From Panopea generosa (lineage: Eukaryota > Mollusca > Bivalvia > Adapedonta > Hiatellidae): a DNA stretch of 64,000 bases. The translations under genes were made by a program, and so were the position numbers. Each line of letters opens with the position of its first letter. Position 1 is the first letter of the stretch. The DNA is taken from assembly GCA_029582155.1 (NCBI GenBank), contig CM055903.1, forward strand, positions 38,660,853-38,724,852. Reading direction: 5' to 3'. Under the pieces are notes generated by a model. The model was not told the origin of the DNA and ran no database searches. It was given only the letters and a program-made list of their open reading frames with translations. Shown here one piece after another: positions 29,901-44,900 of this stretch.

Positions 29901-32900
29901 TTTAGCTCTACTGGCCAAAGGCCAGAAGTGCTTATTTAGGGGACACATGTTAATATAATATATATATTTTTTTTTTTAAATGGAAATAATTTTGCCTTTA
30001 TCTTCACTAAAGCATTGTTAGGTAAAGGAGGTTAAGACTGGGTTCCTATGTCTTAAGGGGTCAGGAGGGGCCCCAAAAGGGTACAAATTGGGAATTAATA
30101 AAATTGTTTTCTTAAGAACCGGTATGTCAGATTTGTACATATTTGATATAAATTATCCCTAAGTGTAGGGGTTTGATTGCAGATAAGAATTTAAAATTTA
30201 AAATATATAGGGACCCTGTAAGGGGACTTAGAATTTTACATAGGGATACTGTGGGAAAACAGAAAATTCTCTTTTTTTTTTCGTTTATTCTGAAACCACT
30301 AGTCCAATTAAACTGAAACTTCACGTGAATTTTTCTATTGCATAGGAGACTATACAAAAGATTTATTTTTTCTATCTAAAATTCAAGATGGCCACTTTTA
30401 CTAAAAATAGTCCAAAACTTAAAAAATCTTCTTCTCATGAACGGTTTAACAGATTTCCAAAATGTTTATGTAGTAATGATGACCAACTATAGTTTTGTTA
30501 GATTTGTTCAAATGGTGTCCCTAGAGTTAAAAATGACCCCGCCATGATGTTTCTATTGCATAGTATAATTTCAAAAAGTGCTATGGCCACTATGAGTCAG
30601 TAGAACGTCCTCAGGCCCTCTTTGGCCTCTTGTTTTTCTACTGCGACAGATCTAACCATTTTAATGATTTGTCAGGTCTATGTTTTACATTTGTTTATGA
30701 TTGAAATGTGTCATTTATTATTTGACATTTAATCCAACAGAAATAAAGTAACAGTCTTTACTTTCATCATATTAAAATATATCAAGAATTTCTGTTCTTG
30801 TCTCAACAAGTGGCGTGGGATAAGCATGTCTGTGCCGGGGAACATTGCCCTGCATCAGATAACAATATTGTAGATCTGACAATAATGCCTTGTATCATTT
30901 CAGCTTTTGCTGAGCTGCAGACGGACATGACTGAGCTAACAAGTGACCATTTTGGACAGATTTCAATACCATTCTGGGACTATCGCACATACTGCATGCG
31001 TGTTCTGTTCCCTCAAGATGAAGATTCCCATGCCGTTATTAAAGAACTTGATGTGAGTCAAATTGTTATAATATTACATGTATGTAAATTGTAGTGAAAA
31101 TGTCACATTATGTACATATGCCAGAATGAGAAAAAAAACTCGGAGCTTGTATGAACCACTTGGGAGTCTGCGTCCTGGGTAGAACATGTTCTGAGTGTTG
31201 GTTTTTGAGAGGTGTCGGGTCAAGCTGGTGATTGAACCCGCAACCTATGGCATGAGCGGCCAACACTATCTGCTGCATCACCACCCCACAAATATAATTT
31301 CATAAATAGCGTTATATTGTATTTTTTAAAATTGCCTTGTTTCTTTTTATGTATATTTTTAACCTTAGTAACTACATAATAACTAACTCTTTCTGGATAA
31401 AGTGCACATTCTTGTCTGTCCAAGTAATTACATTGTATAACTTGTTATCAGTTTATTTTAATGTTTATTTTTAAGGTTGAGTTTTCACGTCGAGAACAAG
31501 TCGACCAGGGACTGAAACTTTTCTCACAACTTGTTGGCAACAAAACCTTTTTGCTGACATTTGTGCGCACCCTTGAAATGAACAAGAAATTCAGCATGAG
31601 AGACCGAGTAAATGTGGCATCTTTAATATCTGTGGCCCTGCAGACCAGGATGGAATATGCCACAGAGTAAGTAAAGTTTGTGTAACATACCAAGTGATGT
31701 CATGCTACATATCAGGTGATATTCATGTTACATACCAAGTGATGTCATGTTACATATCAGATGATATTCATGTTATGTACCAAGTGATATCGTGTTATGT
31801 ACCAAGTGATATCATGTTATGTACCAAGTGATTTCATGTTATGTACCAAATGATATTGTGTTATGTACCAAGTGATATCATGTTATGTACCAAGTGATAT
31901 CATGTTATATACCAAGTGATATCATGTTACAAAACCAAGTGATACCATGTTTTGTACCAAGTGATATCATGTTACATACCAAGTGATATCATGTTATGTA
32001 CCAAGTGATATCATGTTATGTACCAAGTGATGTCATGTTACATATCAGATGATATTCATGTTACATACCAAGTGATATCATGTAATGTACCAAGTGATTT
32101 CATGTTATGTACCAAGTGATATCATGTTAAGTACCAAGTGATATCATGTTACATACCAAGTGATATCATGTTATGTACCAAGTGATATCATGTTACATAC
32201 CAAGTCATGTCATGTTACATATCAGATGATATTCATGTTACATACCAAGTGATATTGTGTTATGTAACAAGTGATATCATGTTATGTACCAAGTGATATC
32301 ATGTTATGTACCAAGTGATTTCATGATATGTACTAAGTGATATCATGTTACATACCAAATGATATCATGTTACATACTAAGTGATATCATGTTTTGTACC
32401 AATTGATATCATGTTATGTACCAAGTGATATCATGTTACGTACCAAGTGATTTCATGTTACATTCCAAGTGATATCATGTTACATACCAAGTGATATCAT
32501 GTTATGTACCAAGTGATATCATGTTATGTACTTAGTGATATCATGTTACATACTATGTGATGTCATGTAATGTACCAAGTAATGTCATGTTACATACTTT
32601 GTGATGTCATGTATTGTACCAAGTAATGTCATTTATTTACTAAGTAATGTCATGTTTCATACTAAGTATGGTCCTGTTACCTACTATGTGATGTCATGTT
32701 GCATACTTTGTGATGTGCACATTATGTAATATTTTGTATTTAACAATGTATAAATTATACACTGTTGTTAAATTACTTTGCCAAGACAGTGCTTTCTACC
32801 CATAACATATCCAAGACAGTGCTTTTTACTCATAACATAACCAAGACAGTGCTTTCTACTCATATAATAATCAAGACAGTGATTTCTACCCATAACATAG

Positions 32901-35900
32901 CCAAGACAGGTGTTTTCTTTCCAATGTGTATTAATGTATGACATTACCTATTATTAAAACATAATGCTCTATTCTCTTCTTTTTTTAGAATACTGAAGAC
33001 GTTATTAGCAGAGCTTATAGAAAAGTCTGTTGAGGGTAAAAACCACCCCAAGTTGTTATTACGAAGAACAGAGTCGGTCGCGGAGAAAATGTTAACCAAT
33101 TGGTTCACATTCTTATTGTACAAATTTTTAAAGGTAAGTGATGTCATCTAAAACATTAATTTAATTGTGTTTGTAAATATATTGAGACAATCTCATCTTG
33201 CTCACAGGTACACTTATATTGAAAGGTTAGGTATACCATTTCCAAGGTTAATTTAGTTTATACAAATTTATTATAGCTCTATTGCAAGAATGCTCAGAGC
33301 TGTGCTTCAGTAAATAACTTGCGATAAAAATTGACAATTTAACAATTTCTTTGATGTCTGTTCAAATTTTGATTGACTTTTAAAATGATTATATTTTCAA
33401 AAGGTAGCTGATTTCCTGCACAATTTGAGTTAACTTTGGGCTTATTTGAATGAATATTAAATATATTGTGAATCGTTGTTGATTTACATTTACTACGATT
33501 AAGTAGTAAGTTTTTTTCGTGAAACCCACCACAGAGCTTTATATGAAATCACTCTAGAGTCCATTTTCTGGGTAGAACCACAACTGAGTGTTGTGTTTTG
33601 TATTAAATCAAATACTCTGACCTCATTCAACTTTGTTACCGACCCAAAGACCCTCACCCCTAACCCCCCATCCATCCCCACTCATTTTATTTTTTTTAAT
33701 TTTTTTGTATTAAATCAAATACTCTGCCCCATTTCAACTTTTTTAGCGACCCCAAGACCATAACCCCTTCCCCCAACACCCATTCCCATCCCCGCCGATT
33801 TTTTTTTTTTTTTAAATTTTGTTTTGTATTAAATCAAATACTTTGCCCCATTTCAACTTTGTTTCCAACCCAAAAACCCTCAACACTACCCCCCTCCCCC
33901 CCACCATCCCCGCCAATTTTTTTTTTGTTTGTTTGGGGTTTTTTTGTATTTTTTTTGTATTATATCAAATACTCAGCCCCATTTCAACTTTGTTACCAAA
34001 CCAGTTAATAGTATTGATTTTTTAAACTAATCACCATCATGTTTAAAAAGTTAATTTCACTGACTTTGACATTCATAATAGATATGAAAAAAGACGAGCG
34101 TCTGCAGTCACTTGCGGTGCTCTTGTTTGATATGAGGTATCAGTTATATAATATTTTAAAAAAAGAACTGTGGTAAATATGATGATCTGATGTAATTAAA
34201 AAAATATGTGGAATTCATATTGGTATCAATTTTCATTTTACGAAAGAGTCAGTTTATGGTTAAATCTTCTGTTGCATAGAGATCTAACTATCAATGTCTG
34301 TTTCATTTATTCTATTGTGTTGATTGCAGGAGTGTGCTGGTGAGCCACTATTCATGTTGTACCAAGCCATCAAACAACAGACGTCAAAGGGACCAGTAGA
34401 TACTGTGACTTCTGAGGCAAGATATTCCCTCAGTGAGGACAAGTTGATTCGACAGCAAGTCGACTATAAACCAATGGTGAGTTGGTGACTCAGATAATAA
34501 TTATGTGAAAAATCAGGACTAGGTTTTGTGTAAGAACTTGTATTTTTATCTTACATGAAAAAATAATCATACTATATGGGAAGGATTGGGTATTTATGCA
34601 TTGTACAAATGCTACATATATATTTTATTGAACTCTTAATTACAGGCACACACCATAAAGTTGATAATTGTTCACTGTATTTTGAAAATTATATATCTGC
34701 CTGATGTATGTATGAAATTAGAGTACGTCGATATGTGTGCAGGCCCTTAATATAGTTTCTGTTTGTAAAATGAAAAACTCTTGTAAATAGTTGAAAAGCA
34801 TCATAAGTGCATATTTGTTATACATGACCAAAAATTAAGTCTAATAAACATTTTATTTCCATCAGTTTTATGAGTTTATTAGGTAAAATTCCAAAAAATT
34901 ACAAAGAAAGATCTTCTTATTTTTTTTTTTTTTTTTAATTTTTTAATCATATTGTCAAAACTAGTGTGACTTAATAATTAACCATTTCTTAACTCTGAAT
35001 TTCAAGATAGTGATACTTAGAGACTAATATTTTCATATAGTTATACATCTATATTGTAATGGTGGATTTGGTGTGTCAGCATGAGTAAAAATCTTTTTTA
35101 ATACTGCCATTTTCTTCCTGTAAAACATCCAAAGTACAATTTTGTTTATGTGACCAATCAGAGATCTACATTATATTAACACTGTCTTATTTTAATGATA
35201 ATAATTTTATTTATGGTCGCCACTGGTTTCCCATATGGGCGACACCTCCAGAAGAGTATTAGTAATTATAGGTCTTTGGAGGGTAATGCAGAAAGCATAC
35301 AGGAGACCTTTCATAGCATCCCTGGTTCTTTTACATGCCTGGTGTTAAGCACTGATACATAAGACCTTAATTTTTTGTTAAAAGACTGATAAGTATTTTT
35401 AGTTGGAAGAGCAGGGTATCAAACCTGCGATCCTGAGTTCGCAGTCTAAGGCCTTAACCACTAGACCACTAATCAGCTCTCTATTGTCTTGTTTTTATCT
35501 TACAGACCATTTATGTAAAGGATCTAGACCAGCACGTCAGTGGTCAACAGTCACAGGCCGTGAAGGTGCTCGACTGTGACACTATATCACAGGTGAAGGA
35601 GAAAATACTAGACTCAATCTATAAAAATGCTCCATTTAGTAGCCGACCAATCAAGCAGAATGTAGATTTAGGTAAGTACAAACTATGACCTTGGTGTAAA
35701 ACCAGTCTATTTTGCCTTCTCAGCTCACCAGAATGTCGAAAAAACAAGCTTGATCTGAACCGTGAATATAAATGTAAATAACCTATCTGCTACAACAAGT
35801 AAATAACCTATCTGCTACAACAATGTAAATAACCTATCTGCTACAACAATGTAAATAACCTATCTGCTACAACAATGTAAATAACCTATCTGCTACAACA

Positions 35901-38900
35901 AGTAAATAACCTATAAATAACCTATCTGCTACAACAATGTAAATAACCTTTCTGCTACAACAATGTAAATAACCTATCTGCTACAACAATGTAAATAACC
36001 TATCTGCTACAAGTAAATAACCTATAAATAACCTATCTGCTACAACAATGTAAATAACCTATCTGCTACAACAAGTAAATAACCTATAAATAACCTATCT
36101 GCTACAACAATGTAAATAACCTTTCTGCTACAACAATGTAAATAACCTGTCTACTACAACAATGTAAATAACCTGTCTGCTACAACAATACTGAGCAGTG
36201 AATATAAATGTAAATAACCTATCTGCTACAACAATGCTGAGCCGTGAATATAAATGTAAATAACCTATCTGCTTCAACAATGCTGTTAACTATTTATGAA
36301 CAAAGTTGATTTTAAAAAGAAGTCAAGTCTCTCTTTAGTGCATTTTATTGTGATATACATGTACTTTTAATATATACATGTACTGTTAATATATACATGT
36401 ACTGTTAATATAATATTAAACATGTATGTGAAAAAATATACCATAATAAGTATACTGACATTCTTTAATGTGTTTCAGTTTTCATTCTTCACACTTGACT
36501 ATAAAGGTTTTTAAATTATAGTGATACATCATAATAATATAAGATGACTTTAAACAGTAAAAGTGATATATTGAAAAATTCTGTTACAGACATGTGTGCA
36601 TCGATATACATAATTTTATATACCGGTAGACTTTAAAAATCAGTAACATAATACCCAATATTAAATTTAACAAATGAAATAGGACGTTCATAGTTGGTTT
36701 TATCTTTAGAACATTTACACACACTTTACAACTTCATTATCTCGACCACTAACGTTTGTTTCCATGGTTACAGTGTTGTTTGCTCAATCGCCATCGCCTG
36801 AGTGGGAGCAGTCGCACGTGGAGAGGATGATACTGTCGGATGTGGACAACACGACGAAGCTTGAGAGCGACTGTAAACGTCTAAATAACCTAGCGCACTA
36901 CCAGGTAGGCTGCACAAGCATCAAGATTAACTTTTTCTAGTATTGAAATACTGTTGAACCTGTCTTAAGCAGCCATTCAAAGAAAAGAACAATCAGACCA
37001 CTTAAGACAGGTGGCTGCTTAATACAGGTTGATTAAAATTTAAAAAAATTAAGATAGTAAATAGAAAATGTGGCTGTTTAAGACAAGTGGTTGCTTAATA
37101 GAGGTGACCATTAATACAGGGTTGGCTGTATTACACTTGTCTGATAATTGATTATGCTTGTCTGATAATTGGGTTCTTTAATTCTTTTAACATTAAACAC
37201 TTGCATATACCAAATACACAACTGGCTAGTTGGACATAAAGTATTTCATGGACCATATGAAACATAATGTTTTTTGTTGTATGGGACAACCTGCCTAGTT
37301 GAATGTTGTGCATAACAAACAGAACCCAGGTTGACCATGAAACATGTTTTTGTAATAAACATTAAATTTATCGCGAGTAACATGTAAATCTTCTTTCTGT
37401 TTCTGGACAACTCCTCCAGTTTGCATCGGTTTGACATGAAACTTGGTCCACACATGAAACTGGTCAATGTAATTTTTTCTTCACGTTTTGTCATGTAAAA
37501 ACAACTGAATTGATCAAAGTGGACTTCACTTTCTATTGGTGTTTAATAATAATTTTAATTCAAAATTTTGTGTTTAAGAAATAAAAGTTGATAGTATGTA
37601 TTAAAGATGATTTTAAATAAGTCAATAGTTCAATATTTTAAAAAAAACAAAACAAATATTTTTCAGGTTCCGGAGGGAGCATATATGGCATTGGTGTCGA
37701 AGCAGCAGACGCCATCCATCTATGATCTGTCAAACTCATCAGAGAAATCAAACAATTCTAAAAACTTCGACTACAAACGCTTCGGTAAACCTGATGATTG
37801 TAAGACATATACACCCCCTGCTTGCTATATAAATGATTGACAATTCTACATAGACAGAATAGGGTTAAATGCCATTTTCTCTATGTTACAGATTATAATG
37901 CATGGCATCCAGTGTTATTTTTGGAGGAAGACCCAAAAATCGATCTGATTAGGACCATCATTTTCCACAAGTAACAGCCAAACTCTCTCATATAATGTTT
38001 TGTGAACCAAGCTGAGCTTGAACCCTTGACCTCAGCCATGCGAGGTTGGTGATTTTGGCCATGACCTCAGCCATGCAAGGTTGGTGATATTGGCCATGAC
38101 CTCAGCCATGCGAGGTTGGTGATATTGGCCATGACCTCAGCCATGCAAGGTTGGTGATTTTGGCCATGACCTCAGCCATGCAAGGTTGGTGATATTGGCC
38201 ATGACCTCAGCCATGCAAGGTTGGTGATATTGGCCATGACCTCAGCCATGCGAGGTTGGTGATATTGGTCATGACCTCAGCAGTGGGAGGTTGAGAGTCT
38301 ACAGACAGTCACAGTCGCAACTGCACATACAGTGTACTGTTAACTTCTAACAGTGCAAATCCTAATGTCCTTTAATGAACATAGACTGAGTAACAACCTA
38401 AGATAAGACTGAGTAACAAAAACCTAAGATTAGAAAGCTGTATAGCACATGTGAGGATAAAGTGTTATAGATAAGTCATTGTTTTTTCCAGATAATACCT
38501 TGATTTACAACAGTAGAAGTCCATCGTTAAATAGAACAGCTTCTCCGCAGAATGTACAAATAGACATAGATAACAACAGTAGCAATGGTGTCAAGTACTA
38601 TCATTTGGTAAGCTCTTGTTGTTATTTTATGTTAGTAATTATTTAAGATATATTTTATATTTGGGTCGTTGAAAAATCAATTAATGTAGGGATATGTATA
38701 GTTGAACTTAATTATTTTACTACCAACAAGTTATTTCAACTTATACAAATTGCTCTCAAGTCTTCCTTGGTAGAACCAATGCCAAGCACATGCAAAAAAA
38801 ACTGTGTTGCTGAAGGACACCACATAAAGCTGTAGGGGAGGATCGAACCAAGGACACCACACATAGCTGTAGGGGAGGATAAAACCAAGGACACCACACA

Positions 38901-41900
38901 TAGCTGTATGGGAGAATCGAACCAAGGACACCACACAGCTGTAGGGGAGGATAGAACCAAGGACACCACACATAGCTGTAGTAGAGGACAGAACCAAAGT
39001 AACCACACATAACTGTAGGAGAGGATCAAACCAAGGACACCACACATAGCTGTAGGGGAGGATTGAACCAAGGACACCACACATAGCTGTAGGGGAGGAT
39101 AGAACCAAGGAAACCACACATAGCTGTAGGGGAGGATTGAACCAAGGACACGACACATAGCTGTAGGAGAGGATAAAACCAAGGAAACCACACATAGCTG
39201 TAGGGGAGGATTGAACCAAGGACACCACACATAGCTGTAGGAGAAAATAGAACCAAGGACACCACACATAGCTGTAGGGGAGGATAAAACCAAGGACACC
39301 ACACATAGCTGTAGGGGAGGATAAAACCAAGGAAACCACACATGGCTGTAGGAGAGGATAGAACCAAGGAAACCACACATAACTGTAGGGGAGGATTGAA
39401 CCAAGGACACCACACATAGCTGTAGGAGAGGATCACACCAAGGATGCCACACATAGCTGTAGGAGAGAATAGAACCAAGGAAACCACACATAGCTGTAGG
39501 AGAGGATCAAACCAAGGACACCACACATAGCTGTAGGCGAGGATCGATCTAAGGACACCACACATAGCTGTAGTGGAGGATCAAACCAAGGACACCACAC
39601 ATAGCTGTAGAGGAGGATCGAACCCATGACCCTTTGGTCTGTGATTGAATGACACCACACATAGCTGTAGGAGAAGATAGAACCAAGGAAACCACACATA
39701 GCTGTAGGAGAGGATCACACCAAGGATGCCACACATAGCTATAGGGGAGGATCGAACCAAGGGCACCACACATAGCTGTAGGAGAGGATAGAACCAAGGG
39801 CACCACACATAGCTGTAGGAGAGGATAGAACCAAGGACACCACACATAGCTGTAGTGGAGGATTGAACCAAGGACACCACACAATTGTAGGGGAGGATTG
39901 AACCAAGGACACACACAAAGTTGTAGGGGAGGATCGAACTAAGGACACCCCACATAGCTGTAGGAGAGGATAGAACCAAAGAAACCACACATTGCTGTAG
40001 GAGAGGATAACACCAAGGAAACCACACATAGCTGTAGGAGAGGATCAAACCAAGGACACCACATAAAGCTGTAGGAGAGAATAGAACCAAGGAAACCACA
40101 CATAGCTGTAGGAGAGGATCAAACCAAGGACACCACATAAAGCTGTAGGAGAGAATAGAACCAAGGAAACCACACATAGCTGTAGGAGAGGATCAAACCA
40201 TGGACACCACATAAAGCTGTAGGAGAGAATAGAACCAAGGAAACCACACATAGCTGTAGGAGAGGATCAAACCAAGGACACCACACATAGCTGTAGGAGA
40301 GAATAGAACCAAGGAAACCACACATAGCTGTAGGAGAGGATCAAACCAAGGACACCACACATAGCTGTAGGCGAGGATCGATCTAAGGACACCACACATA
40401 GCTGTAGTGGAGGATCAAACCAAGGACACCACACATAGCTGTAGAGGAGGATCGAACCCATTCCCCTTTGGTCTGTGATTGAATGCTCTACCATTGGACC
40501 ACGGACCCCACTGGAATATATATATAGAGCTTTAGGTCAAAAGTTGAGATTCACAGATTGAGGTTAATCATCTACACCTTTCATTTTCTGAAAGTCAAAT
40601 AGTCGCAAAGACAATACCATTGTTAACCAAGCATGACTATGTCATTTTTTTGTTTTGAAAAAAAAAAGCAGTATCTATTTATAACTGTGTGATATTGTAA
40701 CAGCTGTTATACCCTAACAAAACATTTTGTGGAGATAAAACAGTTACTGTTCTCCCTTGAAGAATTAACTGATTGTCCGTTAGCCCTCGATGGCATAGAA
40801 ATGATGCTAAATTTAATCAAACGTTGTTGTTGACAGGTGAAGCAACATGACCAAGATGGAACCAAGGAGGGGGACAGAAGTAGTAAGATGGTATCAGAGA
40901 TTTACCTCACCAGGCTCCTCGCTACCAAGGTAACATAGAGGCTTATTTAATGTATTACGAAAGTTGAATTGCATCAACTTTGTTGAAAATATTTCCATTT
41001 TTTAGACCACTGCTTAAAGTTTTACGGATTTGTAAAAAAGAACTGAACTAAGTGTGTCAACAACATTTATTTCCTCCAAAAAGCAATATTATGAAGTGGT
41101 GAACATTGATTTAAAACATTTTAATAAAAGTAACATTTTGTTGAAAACCTGTAAAAATATCTAGATCTAATATATTTTAGTGAAATGTAAAAAGGTAAAA
41201 TTTAACTACAATGTTATTTTTATATATTTACTCTTTGTTTATTCAACCATCTCATCTCTTCCTCTCTGAGGTAATTGTCCAAATATTTCCCTAATTATGA
41301 TGAACTGAAAATAGTAACCTCATGCATTATTTTTGTCTGTTTGATCAGGGTACATTACAACAATTTGTGGACGATCTGTTTGAGAGAATCTTCAGTACGG
41401 TACACCGGGGTACCTCCCTCCCACTTGCCATTAAGTACATGTTTGACTTCCTTGACGACCAAGCATTGCTGCACAATATACAGGACCCAGATGTAGTCCA
41501 CACATGGAAATCCAACAGGTCAGTTATAAATTGTGTCAAAAACGGGACAATGGGTAGAATGTTGGCTTCTCACTGGAGAGATCAACAGGTTTGAACCCAG
41601 GCTCAGCCTGTTGACCTCTAGAAAAAAGCAACACCCAGGAAATGGGCTCGAGTATAACTCTCAAAAACTCTGAGCTTAACCCTTTACTTCATATAGACGC
41701 CTTTGGACACCTCTAATATAGACGCATTTGGACACCTCTAATATAGACGTCTTTGGACACCTCTAATGAAGACGCCTTTGGACACCTCTAATATAAACGC
41801 CTTTGGACACCTCTAATGTAGACACTTAATATAGAAGGCTTTTGAATTATTGGGTGAATTATATTTACATTAACTGACAGAGTGGAAAACAGTGCAGGAA

Positions 41901-44900
41901 GAGTTCAGATTGCTTGTTACAAGCATCTTCTGTGATTGATGCGGGAAAAAGCTTATCTATTGAGTAAAGGGTTAACATGCTCCAATTGTCCATCAGATGT
42001 AATCATTATTAATGATATAATCAATATAATCATAACTGAGTTTGTGGAGATGGCCATGAAGGTTATTTTCATCCTTGCTATAATGTAAATGTAGATATTT
42101 ATGTGGAGCATGTGGTCTGTTTAGAACCAAGGGATCAGGAAGTGGTGGATTCGATTCCTCTTCAGAACCATTTGGTGTCCTTGAACAAGACACTTTATCT
42201 GTCTGCATTAGTACTAATTGTACCCATGAAGACATAGAGAGTGATATGTCAGAGTATTAAAAAATTAATTGTTTCACAATCAACGTAAAATAAGGCTGTA
42301 CATGTACATTCGAAACTACTAGCATGTGAGTAACAGAAATGTTTTTGTATGATTGTAAAATAGCAGGCTGCAATCGAAGGATTTCTTTGATTAAGATGTA
42401 GTATAGAAAAGAACACTTTTCAAAATAGCCAGGAATAGAGCAGATTATTAAATTTTTAATTTTAAATTAGGAAAACACGATGAATTAATTCTTTGATTCA
42501 GTAAAATTTCAAAGAAGGTTTTTATTTGAATACTTTAAAAGAGTGGCATTTCTGAAGGTTGAGGACATTTGGATTTCCGTCATACTTGATTCAAGTTTAC
42601 AAACAAACAATGTAATTCTTGGTCAAATGTAATTTTAAAAGCTAAAAATATTTTTGGTTTCCATTGCAGTCTTCCTCTACGTTTCTGGGTGAATGTGATA
42701 AAGAATCCTAACTTTGTGTTTGATATATACAAGTCGAATATTGTTGACTCGTGTTTGTCGGTTGTTGCTCAAAACTTCATGGATTCGTGCTCCATGAGCG
42801 AGCACAAACTTGGAAAGGACTCGCCTTCCAGTAAACTGCTATACGCCAAAGATATACCTACTTATAAGAAGTGGGTTGATAGGTAAGCACAATTCTTTTT
42901 TTCAAATAGTTTGAATTTTATTTCATATATAATGATATCAAGATAGATTAATAGTATAGAAAGCATTGAAAGTGTTAGCATTGAAACAAATTTAAGTGTA
43001 TATAACCAATGTCGCTATTTATGCAGGAAAATTTATTTCTGGAATTAAGGAATTGTTTCTATTTTTCATATACAAATGTGTAGCCAATGCACTTTTAAAG
43101 TGGCCAGTCCTTTTTTGTGTAGCCAGTGCACTTTTAAGTGGCCAGTCCTTTTTGTGTAGCCATAGCACTTTTAAGTGGCTAGTCCTTTTTTGAGTGGCGA
43201 GTGCACTTTTAAACAACCAATCCTTTTTTGTGTAGCCAGTGCACTTTTAAGTGGCCAGTCCTTTTTTGAGTAGCCAGTGCACCTTTTTTGAGTAGCCAGT
43301 GCACTTTTAAGCGGCCAGTCCTTTTTTGTGTTTTCAGTGCACTTTTAAGTGGCCAGTCCTGTATTTGAGTAGCCAGTGCACTCTTAAGCGGCCAGTCCTT
43401 TTCTGTGTAGCCAGTACACTTTTAAGCGGCCAGTCCTTTTTTATGTAGCCAGTGCACTTTTAAGTGGAAAGTCCTTCTTTGTGTAGCCAGTGTTCTTTTA
43501 AGCAGCCAGTCCTTTTTGAGTAGCCAGTGGACTTTTAAGTGGCCAGTCCTTTTTTGTGTAGCCAGTGCACTTATGTGAGAAAACTGCAGTATCTGAATGT
43601 GTGTATGTAAGATTTGTCTCTGGTAAACCATGATATTAATTTAAGTCTTTAAGCGTCTTTAAAAAATAACATGATAACTTTTGTATATAAACGGACTATA
43701 GCCAAGCCCAGCTCAGTCAGTTATGCATCTGACTCTCAATCAGGCGGTCGTGAGTTCGAATTTCTGCTTGGCAACAATATCTGTGCAGATTGGTCATGAT
43801 AATTGTTCTCGGTCGTGAGAATATGCAAGGAAGTATCCAGTGACTTGCAGAGATAAGATGTGTCTATTACTGATTAATTGATTAGCAGATCCCAGAAATG
43901 AAACACTTTTGAAAAAAGAAAAAAAACCTATACAAATAAACGAAACAAACATTGTATAATATGTGACTGTTTTCCTTTAAATTGCCAAAAAGTGAGAATC
44001 TTGCGCTACTTATTATCGTTTATTTATATGATACTGGCATTTCTGTAATTATGAATAAGTATACAATGTTGTGACATTTACATGGCAGGTATTACCAAGA
44101 CATCAAAATGATGCCAGCCATCAGTGACCAGGATATGACGGCCATGATGACGGAGGAGTCGAGGGTAAGTAGCAGTACAATTATCACACATTTGTTAAAT
44201 ACATACTTTTGCATGCATTCATTTTTTTTCACACATGTTCTTGTACATGAGCGTCTTGCATGTCAATTAATTTTGTACTGTTCTAATATAGAGACATGCA
44301 CTTCTGGAACACTGAACGTCTCACACGTCAATTAATTTTGTACTGTTCTACATATAGAGACATGCATTTCTGGAATACTGAACGTCTTGCACACCAATTA
44401 ATTTTGTACTGTTCTACAAATAGAGACATGCACTTCTGGAACACTGAACACATTGCAAATGGTTCTAAAATAGTGATGTTTCTGTAGTGCCTCTATTAGT
44501 CCAAATATACAGGAAAAAACATGAGGTTGAATATGTTACTTTTTCATAATATTGATGTTTTGATGACACCCCTTCTGTTTGGCAATTCTGCCTATTTGTG
44601 GCAGTGTATTCATTACTCATCTTGCTCCAATGTTCTCGTATGTACAAATAAACATGACCATTTTAAACATTTTCAACAAAAATAATGCCTTACAGATTTA
44701 CACAGTTCTAATTTCTTGGGCACAATAAATTGCTATCATCACTGGGGGTAGGGAGGTAATTGGGAATCGAGACCTGTAACAGTATTGGAGGCTTGATGGC
44801 CAAGTGGTTAAAGTCTGCGTAAGATCATGTAAATATCTCTTCTGAGGTCATGGGTTCACACAAGCCAAGCTTGTTCCAAACACTTTATATGGGAATATTT

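Noticed and set aside
31683..32720. CRISPR-like array
   Set aside because: Units are contiguous with no unique spacers, and the context is eukaryotic.
38731..40494. Long minus-strand ORFs with Cys/Trp/Pro repeats
   Set aside because: All lie in the 37-bp array; ORFs appear in all three minus frames with the same composition, and the array is SINE-derived.
43706..43775. Functional tRNA gene
   Set aside because: There is a tRNA-like A/B box arrangement but no convincing acceptor stem, and a SINE body follows.
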